The notes beneath the pieces are model-generated. The model saw nothing but the letters and a program-made list of their open reading frames with translations, did not search any database and was not told the DNA's origin. A stretch of 64,000 bases of DNA, taken from Anastatus disparis (lineage: Eukaryota; Arthropoda; Insecta; Hymenoptera; Eupelmidae). The position numbers and the translations under genes were made by a program. Below are positions 12,036 through 24,227 of this stretch, one piece after another. Location of the stretch: NCBI GenBank assembly GCA_017163975.1, contig JAFFSR010000220.1, positions 11,426,001 to 11,490,000 of the forward strand, given 5' to 3'. How positions within the stretch are numbered: position 1 is the stretch's first letter; every line of letters begins with the position of its first letter.

Positions 12036-12758
12036 TAGCAAGAAAAGCAGATAATAGCCCTTGTATGTGTGTGTATGTGTGCACGAGGAGGTTAAAAGGG
12101 GAAGAAGAAGCCGCAGGGATCGATTGCTATATTAGAGTTTAAAAGGGATCGTTAAACTGGCATAGGCTATCATTAAAGTAACTTTACTAAAAGGCTGTTC
12201 TGTATATTATATATGTAACATGCAAGTATGTATTTTGATTAAGTCAAGCGATTAATGCATCTGATTTCATTTATTTATTTTTTTTTCTGTTTTTGCGATT
12301 TATTTTTTATTTCAGAACAATGAAAATTTAAATTTGTTACAATAACACTCGATAGTGCGTGAAAAGGATTTCAATATAATTTTACAATAGATTTTTGATA
12401 AATTTAACTATTATGAAAGCTATTATACGATAAAATGAATAGTGTAGATTAATTTTTTACAATAAATTTTTTATTTAAACCAATCTATCAAATAACATTG
12501 AAATAAAAAAATATTGATACATCGAAAAATGAAATAAAAATTTAATTCATTTTCGTAAATTGATTTAAAAAATCATAAAGCTTTATAGAAATAGATACAA
12601 AACGAAAAAAAACTGATGAAAAGTGAGCTCTTAATCTTCAAAATACGATTTTTAGTTTAATTGTTAAAAAATTTATTTTATTATTCAGTAGTTTAATTGT
12701 TAATAAGTTAGTTAGCTACCTGATTTTCCTCTCTTCCACTCTTTCGTTTGTTTATTAT

Positions 12759-12782
12759 CACCCATCAAATTCTTGATGGGTG
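12759..12782. repeat. 10-bp-arm inverted repeat
   Basis: CACCCATCAA (12759-12768) and TTGATGGGTG (12773-12782) are perfect reverse complements with a 4-nt spacer. It sits inside a slightly GC-richer patch (12740-12840). It could be a binding palindrome; no function is assigned. Confidence 0.7.
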
Positions 12783-15196
12783 GTTAGAAATCTCTTCACC
12801 ACCGTTAGCACAAAGCTGTTGCTTAGCAGCCTGTAGCCCTCATTTTACTCTTTTTTTTTTTAGATAAATGAGTGTGAGACATGCCATCCCGACGAAACAT
12901 TCAAGGTGGATTTTAAAATTTCACATTCATAACAAAATGTTAAATGGAGAATCATGCTTATCAATATTTTAATGAAAAATTCTCATATTTCCATGAAAAA
13001 ATAAATCATATACTTTATTAAGTAAATGTAATAGAAGTACATTTAATCTTTGAATTGAAAATTATATAACAAACATTAAAGTCAAGTCAGTGTATAATAC
13101 CAAAATTTTTATTTGCGATTGAATGGAATTTAAAATTTAAATATTATACGTAATTATTAGGTTTTTAAAAATTGTTTTATACCAAAATTCAAGTAACGTA
13201 AAATTTAATAATAAAAATTATGTCTTTTATAAAAGACATTGATTTCAATGCACATACTGTCCATATAATATCAATATAATGCAAAAAAACTAAAGTGTAA
13301 TTTTTCATTTTTTTCTTAGACCAGAAAAAAAAGATAGACGAAGGCTTAAAAATAATAAGAATAATTTGAACCGCAAGAAAAGTTGTATAATAATAATATT
13401 AAATTACATTCTTAATCCATGTAATAAGGACAATGTAAAGCAGCTCAAGATATTACTTCACGTAAGCTGATTAACCGTGTTAAAATTATAAAGTTAAATT
13501 ATTTTGTAATAGAAAATCATAATTAAATATCTTATTCAATATAAAATATTATTTATTCAATACACTATATGATAATATTATTTTGTAAAATAAATAATAA
13601 TATTTATTAAAATTTTATTATTCATTTTTTTAACAATATTTAATCCAAACAAGGAAAAGTTTGGCACTTATCAGAAATAATAACCAATTATTTGCAGATC
13701 TTAACACCATAAATAACAAAACTACTCTATACCACAAACAAAAAAAAAGAAAACTCCTTCCAGCCAAACAGAAGTTTCTGAATTTTTCTAAATAAATAGG
13801 ATCATACTGAATATCTTTCTAAAGAACCATACATATATATTTTTTTTCTTTTATCTATTCTTTTATAATTGGCTAATAAATACGATAATTGATGAATGGC
13901 TAAAAGACACGCCTTCACAATTTCACGCACGAGAAATGTCCCCTTTGATAAAAATATATAGTCCACGATACTAGCGTAAAGTAATAAAAAGATTTATTTT
14001 TTTTTTTGTTATATAGCAAATATATCACGAAGTAAGCGAATGTTATAGCTTTCTGAAAAGAAGATTTTCCGTTCTCTTAATATGCGCATACGATACCCAT
14101 AGACAATAAAAGAAGAAAATAAAAAATAAAAGAAAAAGAGTGCTCTACAGTCAAAGAGATTGTGAAACTTTATTTTTTACTTTATTTTTCTTTCTCTCAG
14201 GAATTAGTTTGCAATCAAGTGTAGTCGATGGATTCATGCATGAACGCTTGTTAATTCATGATGTTTAATTTTTTATTGCATATTCTTTTTTTTTTTCAAT
14301 CAAAGTGGTATGATAAAGTAGATTAAGTGCTCGGAGATTTCAACGAATTAATTTTTATATTTGATTTATTTAAATTACATTTCAACATTGGTATATTTAA
14401 TTTACTAAAAATATGAAAATTAATATTACAAATAATAATAATAAAGTGATTATAATTGATATGATTTTCAAAGCTTAAAACCACAAATTACTCAAACAAT
14501 TTCTAAGCTATTCCACTTTGTAATTAAAATCCCCCTGCTAAGTACATCAAAAGACACTGGCTGTGCGGCGGCCAACAAGCTCTTTTGGTCTTTCTCTCCG
14601 TCTTTGTCTTTTAATCTTTCTATCTTGCTCTAATACTGAATTAATTGAAATATTATGGAAAACCACAAGCGAGTGAAACCAAAAAAGCCAAACCCCCGTA
14701 CAGAGAACCTACCAGTATAATGGAATTCAAAGGCGTTACACGACAGCTCATTATTATTACTACGCGCGCAAATCTGTTGATGTAATACGTTATAAAAGAA
14801 AATTTTATTATGTTATGGTTTTTGTTTTTTTGCAAGGATGATCTTTTTGTTGTGTACCTTTTTCATGTTAACTTTAACACGAGGATGTAATTTTCTTTTA
14901 TTATGCGGAGAAATGCATAATAATTAATTTAAGTAAACAGTTGCTTTTGATATTTTTGAAAAAAGAAAGTATGAAAAGGATATTTTTTGTATATTGTTCT
15001 CTTGAAATTAGTATTGTTTTTGATAAAAACATGTAAAACGGATAGTTCAGCAGTACATTTGTAATTTCATACGATGTATTAAAATAATACAATATTGAAT
15101 ATATTAAAAATTTTTTTTATGACTATTGTAAGGCGCGATGAGACATTCATTGTCGCTGTATGCCAAAATACGTAATACCTTATTATTTGATTCAAT

Positions 15197-16094
15197 CCCT
15201 GGTAGAAATTTGAACATTAAAAATGGTGTAAACAACAATTTATGACCATTTTTAATAGTAATATTTTGTCATGTCAATATTGGCGAATAAATGGCAATTT
15301 TTTGCTGAATCTGCAGAGCTCAAATTTTTTGGTATATTGGTTAGCATCTTATAGGCAAAAAATGCTAATATAAAAATGTTGTTCAAAATTTTTGTATTTA
15401 GCCAAAAAAATACGCATTTTAAGTAAACGGAGAGAAAAAATCAGTAACAGCTATCTAAAAATTAGGTAAACTGTGGACAACTTTTTTTGACTAGTTATAT
15501 AACTTTTTAGTAATGAGTCCTTAATTTTTCAGATCATAGGTAAAATCATAACCTCACTTTTGCCACGTGGCGAGAAAATATAGATTAGTATTTATTCACA
15601 TTCCTTCGTCAATGTTTATTTTAATTGGAATTTATAAAAATAAAAATAATATTAAATTTTATTAAAATAAAAATATGAAACGCAGTACGAAACGAGTATA
15701 AAATTATCGTTTTTTAAAATAATAAATGGAAAATTTTATTAATCGTTTAAAAATAACCTCTAACAATCCGATCACAACTCAAAATATACGCGCGAATATA
15801 TTAACAAAAGTGATTCTATTAATGATTAATGATAACTTTGAAGAAAAAACCTTAAATGATTCTTAATAGTAATCAATTAGAGCACAATTTGATAGACTCT
15901 ACTGTTAACTATCTATATTCAAATAATAGTGGATCAGACTCAACATTTTATTAGCATTTTTTAGCACTATGAAGGTTGAAAAAAACGTTTCATATTAGTT
16001 CAAATAATGGCCATAAAACATTCCCATTTTCTACTCTTCACTTTAAAGAAATGGCCATAAAATGGTAGAAAAAGCGTTTCATTTTCTACCAGGG
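15197..16094. mobile_element. ~900-bp candidate DNA transposon relic with CCCTGGTAGAAA ends
   Basis: CCCTGGTAGAAA at 15197-15208 is matched in inverted orientation at 16083-16094 (TTTCTACCAGGG). The motif TGGTAGAAA also recurs just inside the right end, in plus orientation near 16063. Blocks with ATGGCCATA or ATTTATGACCATTTTT-type sequence lie near both ends. The interior is AT-rich and shows no transposase frame, so this would be a non-autonomous or decayed element. Only the 12-bp perfect inverted repeat is strong. No target duplication longer than AT could be established, so I do not name a superfamily. Confidence 0.5.
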
Positions 16095-16174
16095 ATGATA
16101 ATGATTAAATAATATTGTTTTGTAATAGTAACTATAGTCCAATAAAATTGACCTTTGTATAAAAAAGTCCATTA

Positions 16175-16434
16175 CATTCGCAAGAAAAAATTTGAAAAAA
16201 ATAATAGACATGTACTTTTTCTTTTTCAATTAAATGTTTACAAAAAAAAATAACGGGTTTATGTGACGTTACAATTACTTTTTTTAAGCAAACAGGCAGT
16301 ATCATATCTATAGGTTGGATAACCGAGGCATCACGCGATATTTCAGCGGACTATGTTTTCGTTGATAAATATTTTAATTAAAAAAAGAAAAAAATACATG
16401 TCTATTATATTTTTTTAATTCTTTTTCACGCATA
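16175..16434. mobile_element. ~260-bp fold-back MITE
   Basis: The left arm from about 16176 (ATTCGCAAGAAAAAAT) through ATAATAGACATGTA (16201) to about 16240 is matched in inverted orientation by 16363-16433, which contains TACATGTCTATTAT (16395-16408) and ends TTTTTCACGCAT. The arms pair over most of their length with small gaps. The unpaired centre (about 16241-16362) is less AT-rich (GATAACCGAGGCATCACG). There is no coding capacity. The form is that of a MITE; the target duplication could not be fixed. Confidence 0.7.
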
Positions 16435-18904
16435 TAATAGATTTTTTCATGCGAAATGCTAATTATATGGATAAAATAGAATTATTAAAACTTTCTTTTT
16501 ACTATATAAATGAAATTTTTTTTACTGTTTACGTACTAATTTAAAATTTCCTTCATTACGAAGTTAATGAAAAAAATTTTAAATCAAATATGGTTTTAAT
16601 TATGAATTCATATTTTTAAATATTTCAAGAATATCTTTGAAAAATAGATTTTTAGAATTCAATAATTATGTAACGTTCAATTAGAAAAAAATAATTAAAA
16701 TGATATACATCATTTAGAAAATTACTAAATAAACATATAAAGGTAAAGTCTTTGATGTAAGAAGAATACTATAATATATTGAAAGGTATTAACTTTCTTT
16801 TCAAAAGTCTCGTTGTATATAAGCTCAAATTTCTTACAGAAAATCTGAACTAGTTTGTATTCCGAGTGTCAAAACTTTGTAATGGAAGCTACAGCTGCTA
16901 TATTTACTTCAAAATTTTTGCTTTTGAAAAATTGAATTCGCAACTAAAATCTTTCAATTTAAATATATTTGATATTTTGTTTATATTAATGTTATTTAAA
17001 CTGATCATTTAATTTTTAATTTTGATCTTGAAAGTAATACATTTATGTTTCACATAATCAATAAAATTATTTGTCAAAAACAAAAAATGCATAGAAACTA
17101 CTACGTGTTCTTCCGAAACCAAAAATGAAGTCAAATTTTGAATTTACATATTGAGAAACAGTATTTTTCTCGATATTCAATATGAATTCTAAATGCTTCA
17201 TCTACCTTCGTGTGTATCAATCGCACGAATATTTATAATTTAATGTTCTAGTATTGAATATTTTTTTAAAATTGGAAACGTAAAAATGTACGTGAAATTT
17301 GTTTGGATTGCGTAAAATGAAATTCTATGCACACTGTGTAAAAAAGTGTTACACACACTTCAAGAGGAAATTGGCTACATCCTTCTTGCTAGTATGTGTT
17401 AACTGTAATGAACGCATGTTATGAACCTGCCTGAGGGTGTAATATATTATTTTACTTCTTCTTAACCAAAGCTCAGTAGAGAAGAAAGTTATTCTAAAAA
17501 TAATATTTTACAAACATATTGTTTTGAAGAATAAAAAAACACTACTTTTAAAAAATGTGTGCGTATTGCGCTTGTATGTAGGTAAGTTATTAATTTATTA
17601 ATATGAAATAAATATTATTAAATATTGTTAATTTTAAAAACTGAATACATTTAAAAAAATGTAAATAAGCAAGATATTTAAAAAGTCGGCGTCTTATTTA
17701 CCTTATACATTCTTTTTGAGAAAAACTACACCTTTTCTGTGTATAGTCATAACGCAGCCATGTGTGAACCTTACTTTAATGAACGAATCGTATTTGCTCA
17801 AAGTGCAAGGAGCAGGAAAAATATGCTATAATATATGTATATATAAGTGAGCTTTTACGAATACGCATTTTCGTCTCAGTGATGCCTTAACGAGCTTCCG
17901 ACGAGAAGACCTCTTTTATTTTTACTTTTTCCTTCTTGTTTTTTTTTCCAAGCATCACGCAATGAGGGTGCTAGTTGTTGGGTATTATTATTATCACGAA
18001 AAAACAGAAATTGCAAAAGTATAATATGAAGACAACAAGGATGATGTTCTTTTTATTTATTAAAAAAAAGAAGTAGAGGGAGAAGAGAAAAAAAAGGAAA
18101 ACATACTCCACACGTGTGAGTGGTTATAAAAGAGGGGAACGCATTACTTTCGTCTGTTACCCTTCTTTTTCCTTTCCAGTGAATTCGAGTACCTGTTGTC
18201 TCTTTCTTTCTTCTTTTTTTTTCAACGTGAAAAAGGTAGATACGAGAGGGGTTAGCTACTTTTTTTTTCATTCTCTATTTGGACAAATTTTACATACATG
18301 TAAATTGTAAAGCGAGTTCTCTTTTTTTTTAAAAAAAATAGCGTTGCTACCAATTAACTTTTCATCCATTTACACGGAATTGTTTGCATCTTCCATGTAT
18401 ACATGCTAAATAATTCTGTTTTAAATTAACAAATGAAAAGGTTATATTAAACAAGAGAAATTTTTGTTAAAAATTTATCCACTGAAAATTCATTTTTCAT
18501 TTTAATAAATTACTAAAAAGGTTATTTTTAGTTTTTCATTTATTTTTCAATTAAAGATAGATCAATATTTTCAAACGAATCTACATCTGTTTATGATCAG
18601 CTCAATCATTTGCAAATTTAAGTTGAATTATGTTAAGTATAGATTAATTGTACCGTCAGATAGTAATGTATTATTAATATATGCAGACATAAACGAATAT
18701 TTAATTTTTCGAAGCTCAACAAAAATTAATTAACGTTAATGACGAAAGTAAATTGATTAATCATCAGTATTTCTTTTTTCAAGTGATATTAAATCAGAAA
18801 AAATAAAAATTAAAAATATTTTACATTATTCATAACAATCACTATTTAAGAAAATAATGTTTAAATATTTAAATGTATGTTTAAATATTACTGCAAAGAT
18901 CAAT
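16435..18904. other. Gene-free AT-rich DNA
   Basis: No gene is seen. Two pyrimidine/purine strand-asymmetric tracts lie at 18060-18100 (purine) and 18195-18225 (pyrimidine). A TATA-like TATAAAAGAGGGG stands at about 18125. The short frames on either strand at 18053-18310 come from these tracts. Confidence 0.5.
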
Positions 18905-19130
18905 AAGTTAAATGGTATAGCTTGTCAGACTTGTAATTCGTCGACCCGGATTCAATTTCTGCCATCGTCACTTTTACTTTAAATGCCTCTTCCGTGGAAA
19001 GCTTCGTGTAAAATAATATGACCAACATGCTCGACATGATTCCTCTACGAGACTCTAAGTCAGAATAAGTGATATGCTGAAGAATAACCATCAACATCTT
19101 CTGGTGCTATTGTAAAAAGGACAATTGCCA
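18905..19130 (+). mobile_element. tRNA-derived SINE of a second type, or tRNA pseudogene
   Basis: The 5' part resembles a decayed tRNA. GGTATAGCTTGTCAGACTTG fits a D-arm/A-box, CTTGTAA sits at the anticodon loop (TGT, Thr-like), and CCCGGATTCAATTTC (around 18945-18959) fits the T-arm/B-box. The sequence then continues as a less AT-rich body (about 18970-19120, with CCTCTTCCGTGGAAAGC) unlike that of the 11-kb family. The end at 19130 is approximate, and no A-tail or target duplication was found. A lone tRNA pseudogene followed by unrelated DNA is possible. Confidence 0.5.
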
Positions 19131-20315
19131 ATTAAGCTCTCTATGGAGTTAATGACAATAAAAATAATGACAATATTATAAATATGTTATTTGGGTACTT
19201 AAGCCTATTCTGGCTTATATTACCTTTATTTCAAGTAAATGAATTTGCCTATTTCACGTGTATACCTCTTAGTGCCTGTTATATAAATTTTTAAACATAT
19301 TGCACTAGTACTAATCCAACGCTCACATTTTTCCTGTCCATTTTGGAAAAAAAAAAGAGAACAACCCAATGGGCTATTCGCTTTTAAGCCGACAAGTTAA
19401 TTAAAACTAGAAAAAGAAGCTATTTTAAAAATTCAATGTTGTCTATAGACACTCTTTTCAAGTTTTACATGGGATGAAAGTAAAAAAAAAAACAAAAATA
19501 GTGTACCCGAACGATTGAAATTCCACATGTTAGTCCGCGCGGACTTTTGACTATATACGAATACATATAGATTGTACGTTTCTTTCATGTACGTTTTGGG
19601 GGAATATAGCACGTGTCGACGAAAAACGAGGCATTTAAATTTTCCGACTTTTCCGAAAAAGCTACTTTCGCTTCTCTTGTTAATCTGACATGATTTATGG
19701 GTTTTATATTACACGAATATTCAAGTGTCCTGGATGCTTTACTTTATTTTGGATCTACTCTTTTATTAATCGAAAAAAAGGTTATTTTTTGCAATTACTT
19801 GAAAAATAATGAACTAGTCAAATTGTTAACTGGCAATTTTTTTGAAAATTGTTAAAACGATGAAAATGCCTTTTGAATTTTAAGTATTTGAAAAAAATAT
19901 AATTCGCATTGTGATATTTTTAGTGAAATGCCCTCCTCTACCAGTTACCTCGTACAATGCTCATCTCATTACCGAGTCTTATTTTTGAATCAATAATTTC
20001 GATTAGAGTAGATTTATTATCGTCTGCTAAAGTATATTTCAATATTCAAATTATTTTTTAGATTTTACTAAATGATAAAATCATAATTGGTTTCTGAAAG
20101 ATATCAGAAAATAAAAATAAAGAAACCAGAAAGTGCTATGTGCGTCTTAAATTTTTAGAATTTGATACATTATGACGTTTCAAACTAAAACTACTCGAAA
20201 AACTTGAACTAATCAAACGATCGTATTGAGTTTAAAATGAAGCAATTACAAACATTACAGTCTTTAATTTCTGTACCTCATTACTTTTTTTTATAGAGAA
20301 TTTAAGTTTAATAAA
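19131..20315. other. Gene-free AT-rich DNA with one GC palindrome
   Basis: No gene is seen. The perfect 14-bp palindrome AGTCCGCGCGGACT (19532-19545) is the only distinct object. The surrounding 19500-19700 is moderately GC-richer and may be regulatory. Confidence 0.5.
19532..19545. repeat. Perfect 14-bp GC-rich palindrome
   Basis: AGTCCGCGCGGACT reads identically on both strands and contains three CpG steps in otherwise CpG-poor AT-rich DNA. CCG half-sites of this kind are bound by some dimeric transcription factors; no specific factor is proposed. Confidence 0.7.
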
Positions 20316-20513
20316 GACTCAGTCTGTGGCTCATTCGGTAGAGCGTTGGATTCGTAATCTCGGGATTTCGAGTTCAAATCCCGCTCTCAGCCGATTTATA
20401 CAAGCACCACTGTACGTTACATGTGCTTTGTTCACAAACACACTTACGAGCTCCGTTGCTAATTAGCATAACAAAAATAGCATAGTATAAATATAGCGAC
20501 GTTAAAAGAAAAT
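20316..20513 (+). mobile_element. tRNA-derived SINE, copy 2 (near complete)
   Basis: Same family as the 11.26-kb copy. The head includes GTGGCTCATTCGGTAGAGCG (A-box region, 20326-20345), an anticodon-loop-like TTCGTAA, and GAGTTCAAATCCC (B-box, about 20370-20382). It is followed by CCGATTTATACAAGCACCAC, ATGTGCTTTGTTCACAAACA, CTCCGTTGCTAATTAGCATA, and the end ATATAGCGACGTTAAAAG. This copy has the best preserved A- and B-boxes of the set. It has an A-rich tail, and no clear target duplication was seen. Confidence 0.87.
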
Positions 20514-23280
20514 GGTTAGCAGAAATTGGTTTGTATTTCTTTTTTTATCTCTTTTCTGTTTAACATATTCTTTAAATCTAATATTTAGATCTATCATATA
20601 ATCAGAATCACGTATCAAATAAACTGATATCAGTCTAAATTCATCATTTTATAAAATTTAGATTTGAATATCTTTATGGATCACTTATAATATGAATCAT
20701 ATTGTAATCGAAATCGTTGATTTGAAAATCAGCCACAGAAGTATGAGTATAAAGTAATATTATTTCTCTAAACCTTTTGTAAGTCTTTTTTTAATATTTA
20801 GGTAAATCCTTTTTCCAGAAAGTATGCAATTTAAATCAAGACTTTTTGTTAACTGTGCACATAAATAAGGCATTTATATGAGCATACAAGGGCTTACCTG
20901 AAATTATAAACAAATAAAGTCTTAGCTTGCAAGTTGCAAGAAAATTTATCTTGCAAATCTCTGGTACTCGCTTAGTTATTACCATGAGATTCGCGTCAAA
21001 AATTCAGCTTCAAGCTTTACAAATTGACTATAATAGCAGTAATTTACATTTTGAAAATTCTAGTAAAGACCCCCTTTTAAAGGATAAAAAATATCCTTTC
21101 CTCTTCATTTCCAAGAATAATAATAAAAAAACAAACAAACTAATGTTGCATTTTGTGTAAAAGCTACGTGCTGAAAATCTACTTGCAGCTAAAAGAATCG
21201 TTGCGTCAACTGAATATTCATTAAGTTCTTAATATATATATCCTCAAATCTTTATAACCATTTCCCTTCATTCTTTTATTCTTCGAAAAAAGCTTATATA
21301 AATTCGTAAGACCTCCGCACATAAATAATCGCGTACTTTTTTTGTTTTTTGTATCCAAAATCCTTCAAATAAGTCGAATAGCTATTCAAAGATTTCTTAT
21401 ATAGCAAAGGAAGTCTTGGAAGTTCTCTAATTGATCTTTATACATTCTCCATGCCAGATGGCTCGATGCAAGAATTGAGTGGCTCATTAAAAGCCGAGCT
21501 TATTTTTAAAAGTACGCAAGCGCAACATCGAAAAATCTATTCTTTCTCTTTACTCTATAGCTTTGTGATTGATTAGGATGAAAAACAAATGAATTTACTT
21601 TTTCGAGAAATAACTTTCTGGTTTTTTAGATTCTTTTGCAAAATAAGAGAGAAAGCTTTAAATGACGCTAAGTAAGCTTTTGGTATATGTTTACTATTTA
21701 TGGCTTCGTTAAGAGAGAAACCGTAACGACAGTGACTAATTATACCAAGTGTGACGTAAATGGTATAATGTAAATAATAAGTGTTATGATGCTTGTTAGG
21801 ATTATGATTGAATATTTTTAATTTATAATTTAAATGAATTAAAAATTGTTTGAAGATTGAAAAATTTTTACTGAAAATTGAATTATTGAAATTTTATAGA
21901 CGTTATTAAGGTTGATTTGACTGATTAAACGAATTCCATAACAAAAAATATTTTTTATCGAAAATGAAAAAACAATGGCATTGTTTTGAGACACCGTATT
22001 TTGAAATTTTTGACAATTGTACGGAAACTAATTATATCATGTCAAATACCAAAATACTATGTACAAAATGTTGATTATAAAATGCGTACAGCACCGCAAA
22101 TGGATTTTCATTTTATCGGTATAACAACAATGCAAACAATCCCAATTCAAATATGCTATCCTGAATAATCTTTAAAACCAATATAAAATTCAATGCCATG
22201 ACATAACTGTGTAGAAAACAAAGTTCGATGAGAGAGAGAGAGAGAGAGAGGGATTTTGCAGGTTAATGTGTATGTGCTGTGTGCATCATACCGTAAATTT
22301 TCCAATTCCAAGACAATGACTTTTACTTTAATTGTAAGCAAGATGTACCAATTAAAATACTAATTGCATTGAACTTATTGTATTTTATTCAAATAAAAGT
22401 TTTATGAGCTTTCTAGTAATGAATATAAAGGATCCGAATAGATAACTTAATTTTCTTTTACTATAACGATTCGTGTAATTTGTAGCATAGTATCGACAAA
22501 TACTTGTTGAAGTACAATAATTTTTAATTAAATTTTATGGTTTCGAAAATGATTTATTTTAAATGAATACGATAAATATTTGTTAAATAATATTTGAGCA
22601 GACATTAGTTACATAACAATTTAAATGTATACATTATTGAAAATTTCAAAATTGCATTAAAGTTTGTGATCAACAGAATAATTATTATTTAATTCTTGTT
22701 ATGAAAAATTGTTACAGGGTATTTTCAAATTTTGGGATTGAAATTATAAGCAAAATACAATTGATTTAAAATTCAGAGTATTCACCTATAGAGATCGAAT
22801 TTTCGATCAGAACAGTAACCATTTGGCATATATTTAACATGATTTATGACCAATGATAGTATTGCGGTTGAAAAAAAAAACGTTTTGTTGATATATTCGT
22901 TGTTACCCTTAGCATTTTCTAATATTAGTAATAAGTTTACAATTAAAGTAAACAAATAAATTCTTAACAATTAACTAACCATCCAAAATAAACAATATAT
23001 TTACTATTTTAATTACTTATAATTTTAAAATTCTCTTCCTACATCCGACTTCATTTTAAATTACAAAAGTATAATGATTCGCCACTTTCATTTAAAAAAG
23101 ATTCAAAAAAAGGATGATTAAACTTATACATTATTCATCCGCAAACCAAGCAATCTAAAGTTTTGATCAAAATTCATATTAAAAAAAATTTAAAAGAAAA
23201 TAACGCATTTGAAATAAAACAAAAAAAAAGCAAACAAAGAAAAGAAATAATACGCTTGGGATGGACAAAAAAAAAAGGAG
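20514..23280. other. Gene-free AT-rich DNA
   Basis: No gene is seen. The only simple repeat worth recording is (GA)n at 22230-22250. The interval 20900-21180 is slightly GC-richer but has only a weak 77-codon frame with no recognisable motif. Confidence 0.5.
22230..22250. repeat. (GA)n microsatellite
   Basis: About ten uninterrupted AG dinucleotides. Confidence 0.9.
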
Positions 23281-23560
23281 GAAGTTTTTCGTTTATATGT
23301 ATACCACGCCTTATTTCGCCACATGCATTTGAAATGCAACGATGTGTATTAACGCTTGTAGGTGTCTGTGTGGTCGCAAAACGTTGATAATATAGGCATT
23401 GCCATATCCGCACATGTACCTATATGCATGCACGTCGTCCCGCTGTTAACCGCTATAAATTTCCTGAATGCCATTTTGGGGGACACACCCCCCTATAAAA
23501 GGGCTTATACTATTACTATAGCCACTATATCTTCCCCCCTTTCCTTTATATCTATCTAAT
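23281..23560. promoter_or_regulatory. GC-richer island with TATA box next to a G5/C6 inverted repeat (candidate promoter, plus strand)
   Basis: This patch is clearly less AT-rich than its flanks. It contains GGGGG-ACACA-CCCCCC (23478-23493) directly abutting TATAAAAGGGC (from 23494), and the run ACTATTACTATAGCCACTATATC lies where a start site about 30 bp downstream would fall. Upstream it has CACATGCATTTGAAATGCAAC and TGCATGCACGTCGTCCC. A TATAAAAG core in a GC-rich setting is what an animal Pol II core promoter can look like, but no first exon can be recognised downstream. It could equally be a conserved enhancer or chance. Confidence 0.3.
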
Positions 23561-24112
23561 CCTTTTACGTATCTAAAACGCTATTATTTCTATGTTATTC
23601 AGCATTTGTGTGGGCATGTGTTTACGTGTGTGGCTGTTCCTAACCCTTTTTAAGGTAAAAATTTGATCTTGATATTGTATTATCGTTTTATTTAATCGTT
23701 ATTTTGTGTTACCATAAATTTCGAAATTTGAGGATGGTTGCAAGATTAGATGTTATCTAGTTTCAACAAATTTAATTGAATAAACGAAGAGTTTAGAATA
23801 GTTTATGCAAGTCATTAGTTGGTGACATGTGTTTCGTTGAAGCAGGACATCTAAAATCTAATTATTGCTTTCTAAATATTTTTAATGATCAAACCAAATT
23901 TTTAAAAGGTGTGCAAGCTGTAAAAAAGCAAAAAATTCAATGTTATATATTTTTTAAAAATTTGCTATTTTTAAATCAAATTATAATTTTTTCCATTTTA
24001 AATGAATACTTATTGTACAGATGTGATTCGTTTATTTAACGTAATAATAATTAAAGTACCAATAATTTCAATTAGAATTCCATTAAAAATAATTTTACAA
24101 ACCTGATTATTA
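23561..24112. other. Gene-free AT-rich DNA
   Basis: No gene is seen. A 70-codon frame at 23827-24039 is rich in F, N, I and K and has no recognisable motif or exon boundary. Confidence 0.5.
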
Positions 24113-24227
24113 ATTATTAGTCATTCTTTCAATTACATTTAATCGTTATTTATACCATTATAACAAAATTACTTGTAATAATGGTCCAAATAATGATTAA
24201 ATTTAATTTAAAGAATGACTAATAGTA
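24113..24227. repeat. ~50-bp-arm imperfect hairpin
   Basis: The left arm 24113-24162 (with TTAGTCATTCTTTCAATTAC) pairs with the right arm 24177-24227 (with AATTTAAAGAATGACTAATA) across a 14-nt loop. Mismatches are scattered, as in pre-miRNA hairpins or small MITEs. The arms are longer than a typical animal pre-miRNA stem. No target duplication was identified. Confidence 0.7.

Larger units (their letters stand above)
11468..15196. other. Gene-free AT-rich DNA
   Basis: No gene is seen. A purine-rich GA tract runs at 11975-12035, followed by a less AT-rich patch to about 12180. A short palindrome lies at 12759-12782. A slightly GC-richer patch at 14550-14720 contains TGTGCGGCGGCC. The remainder, including 12200-12700 and 12900-13900, is extremely AT-rich. 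Confidence 0.5.
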
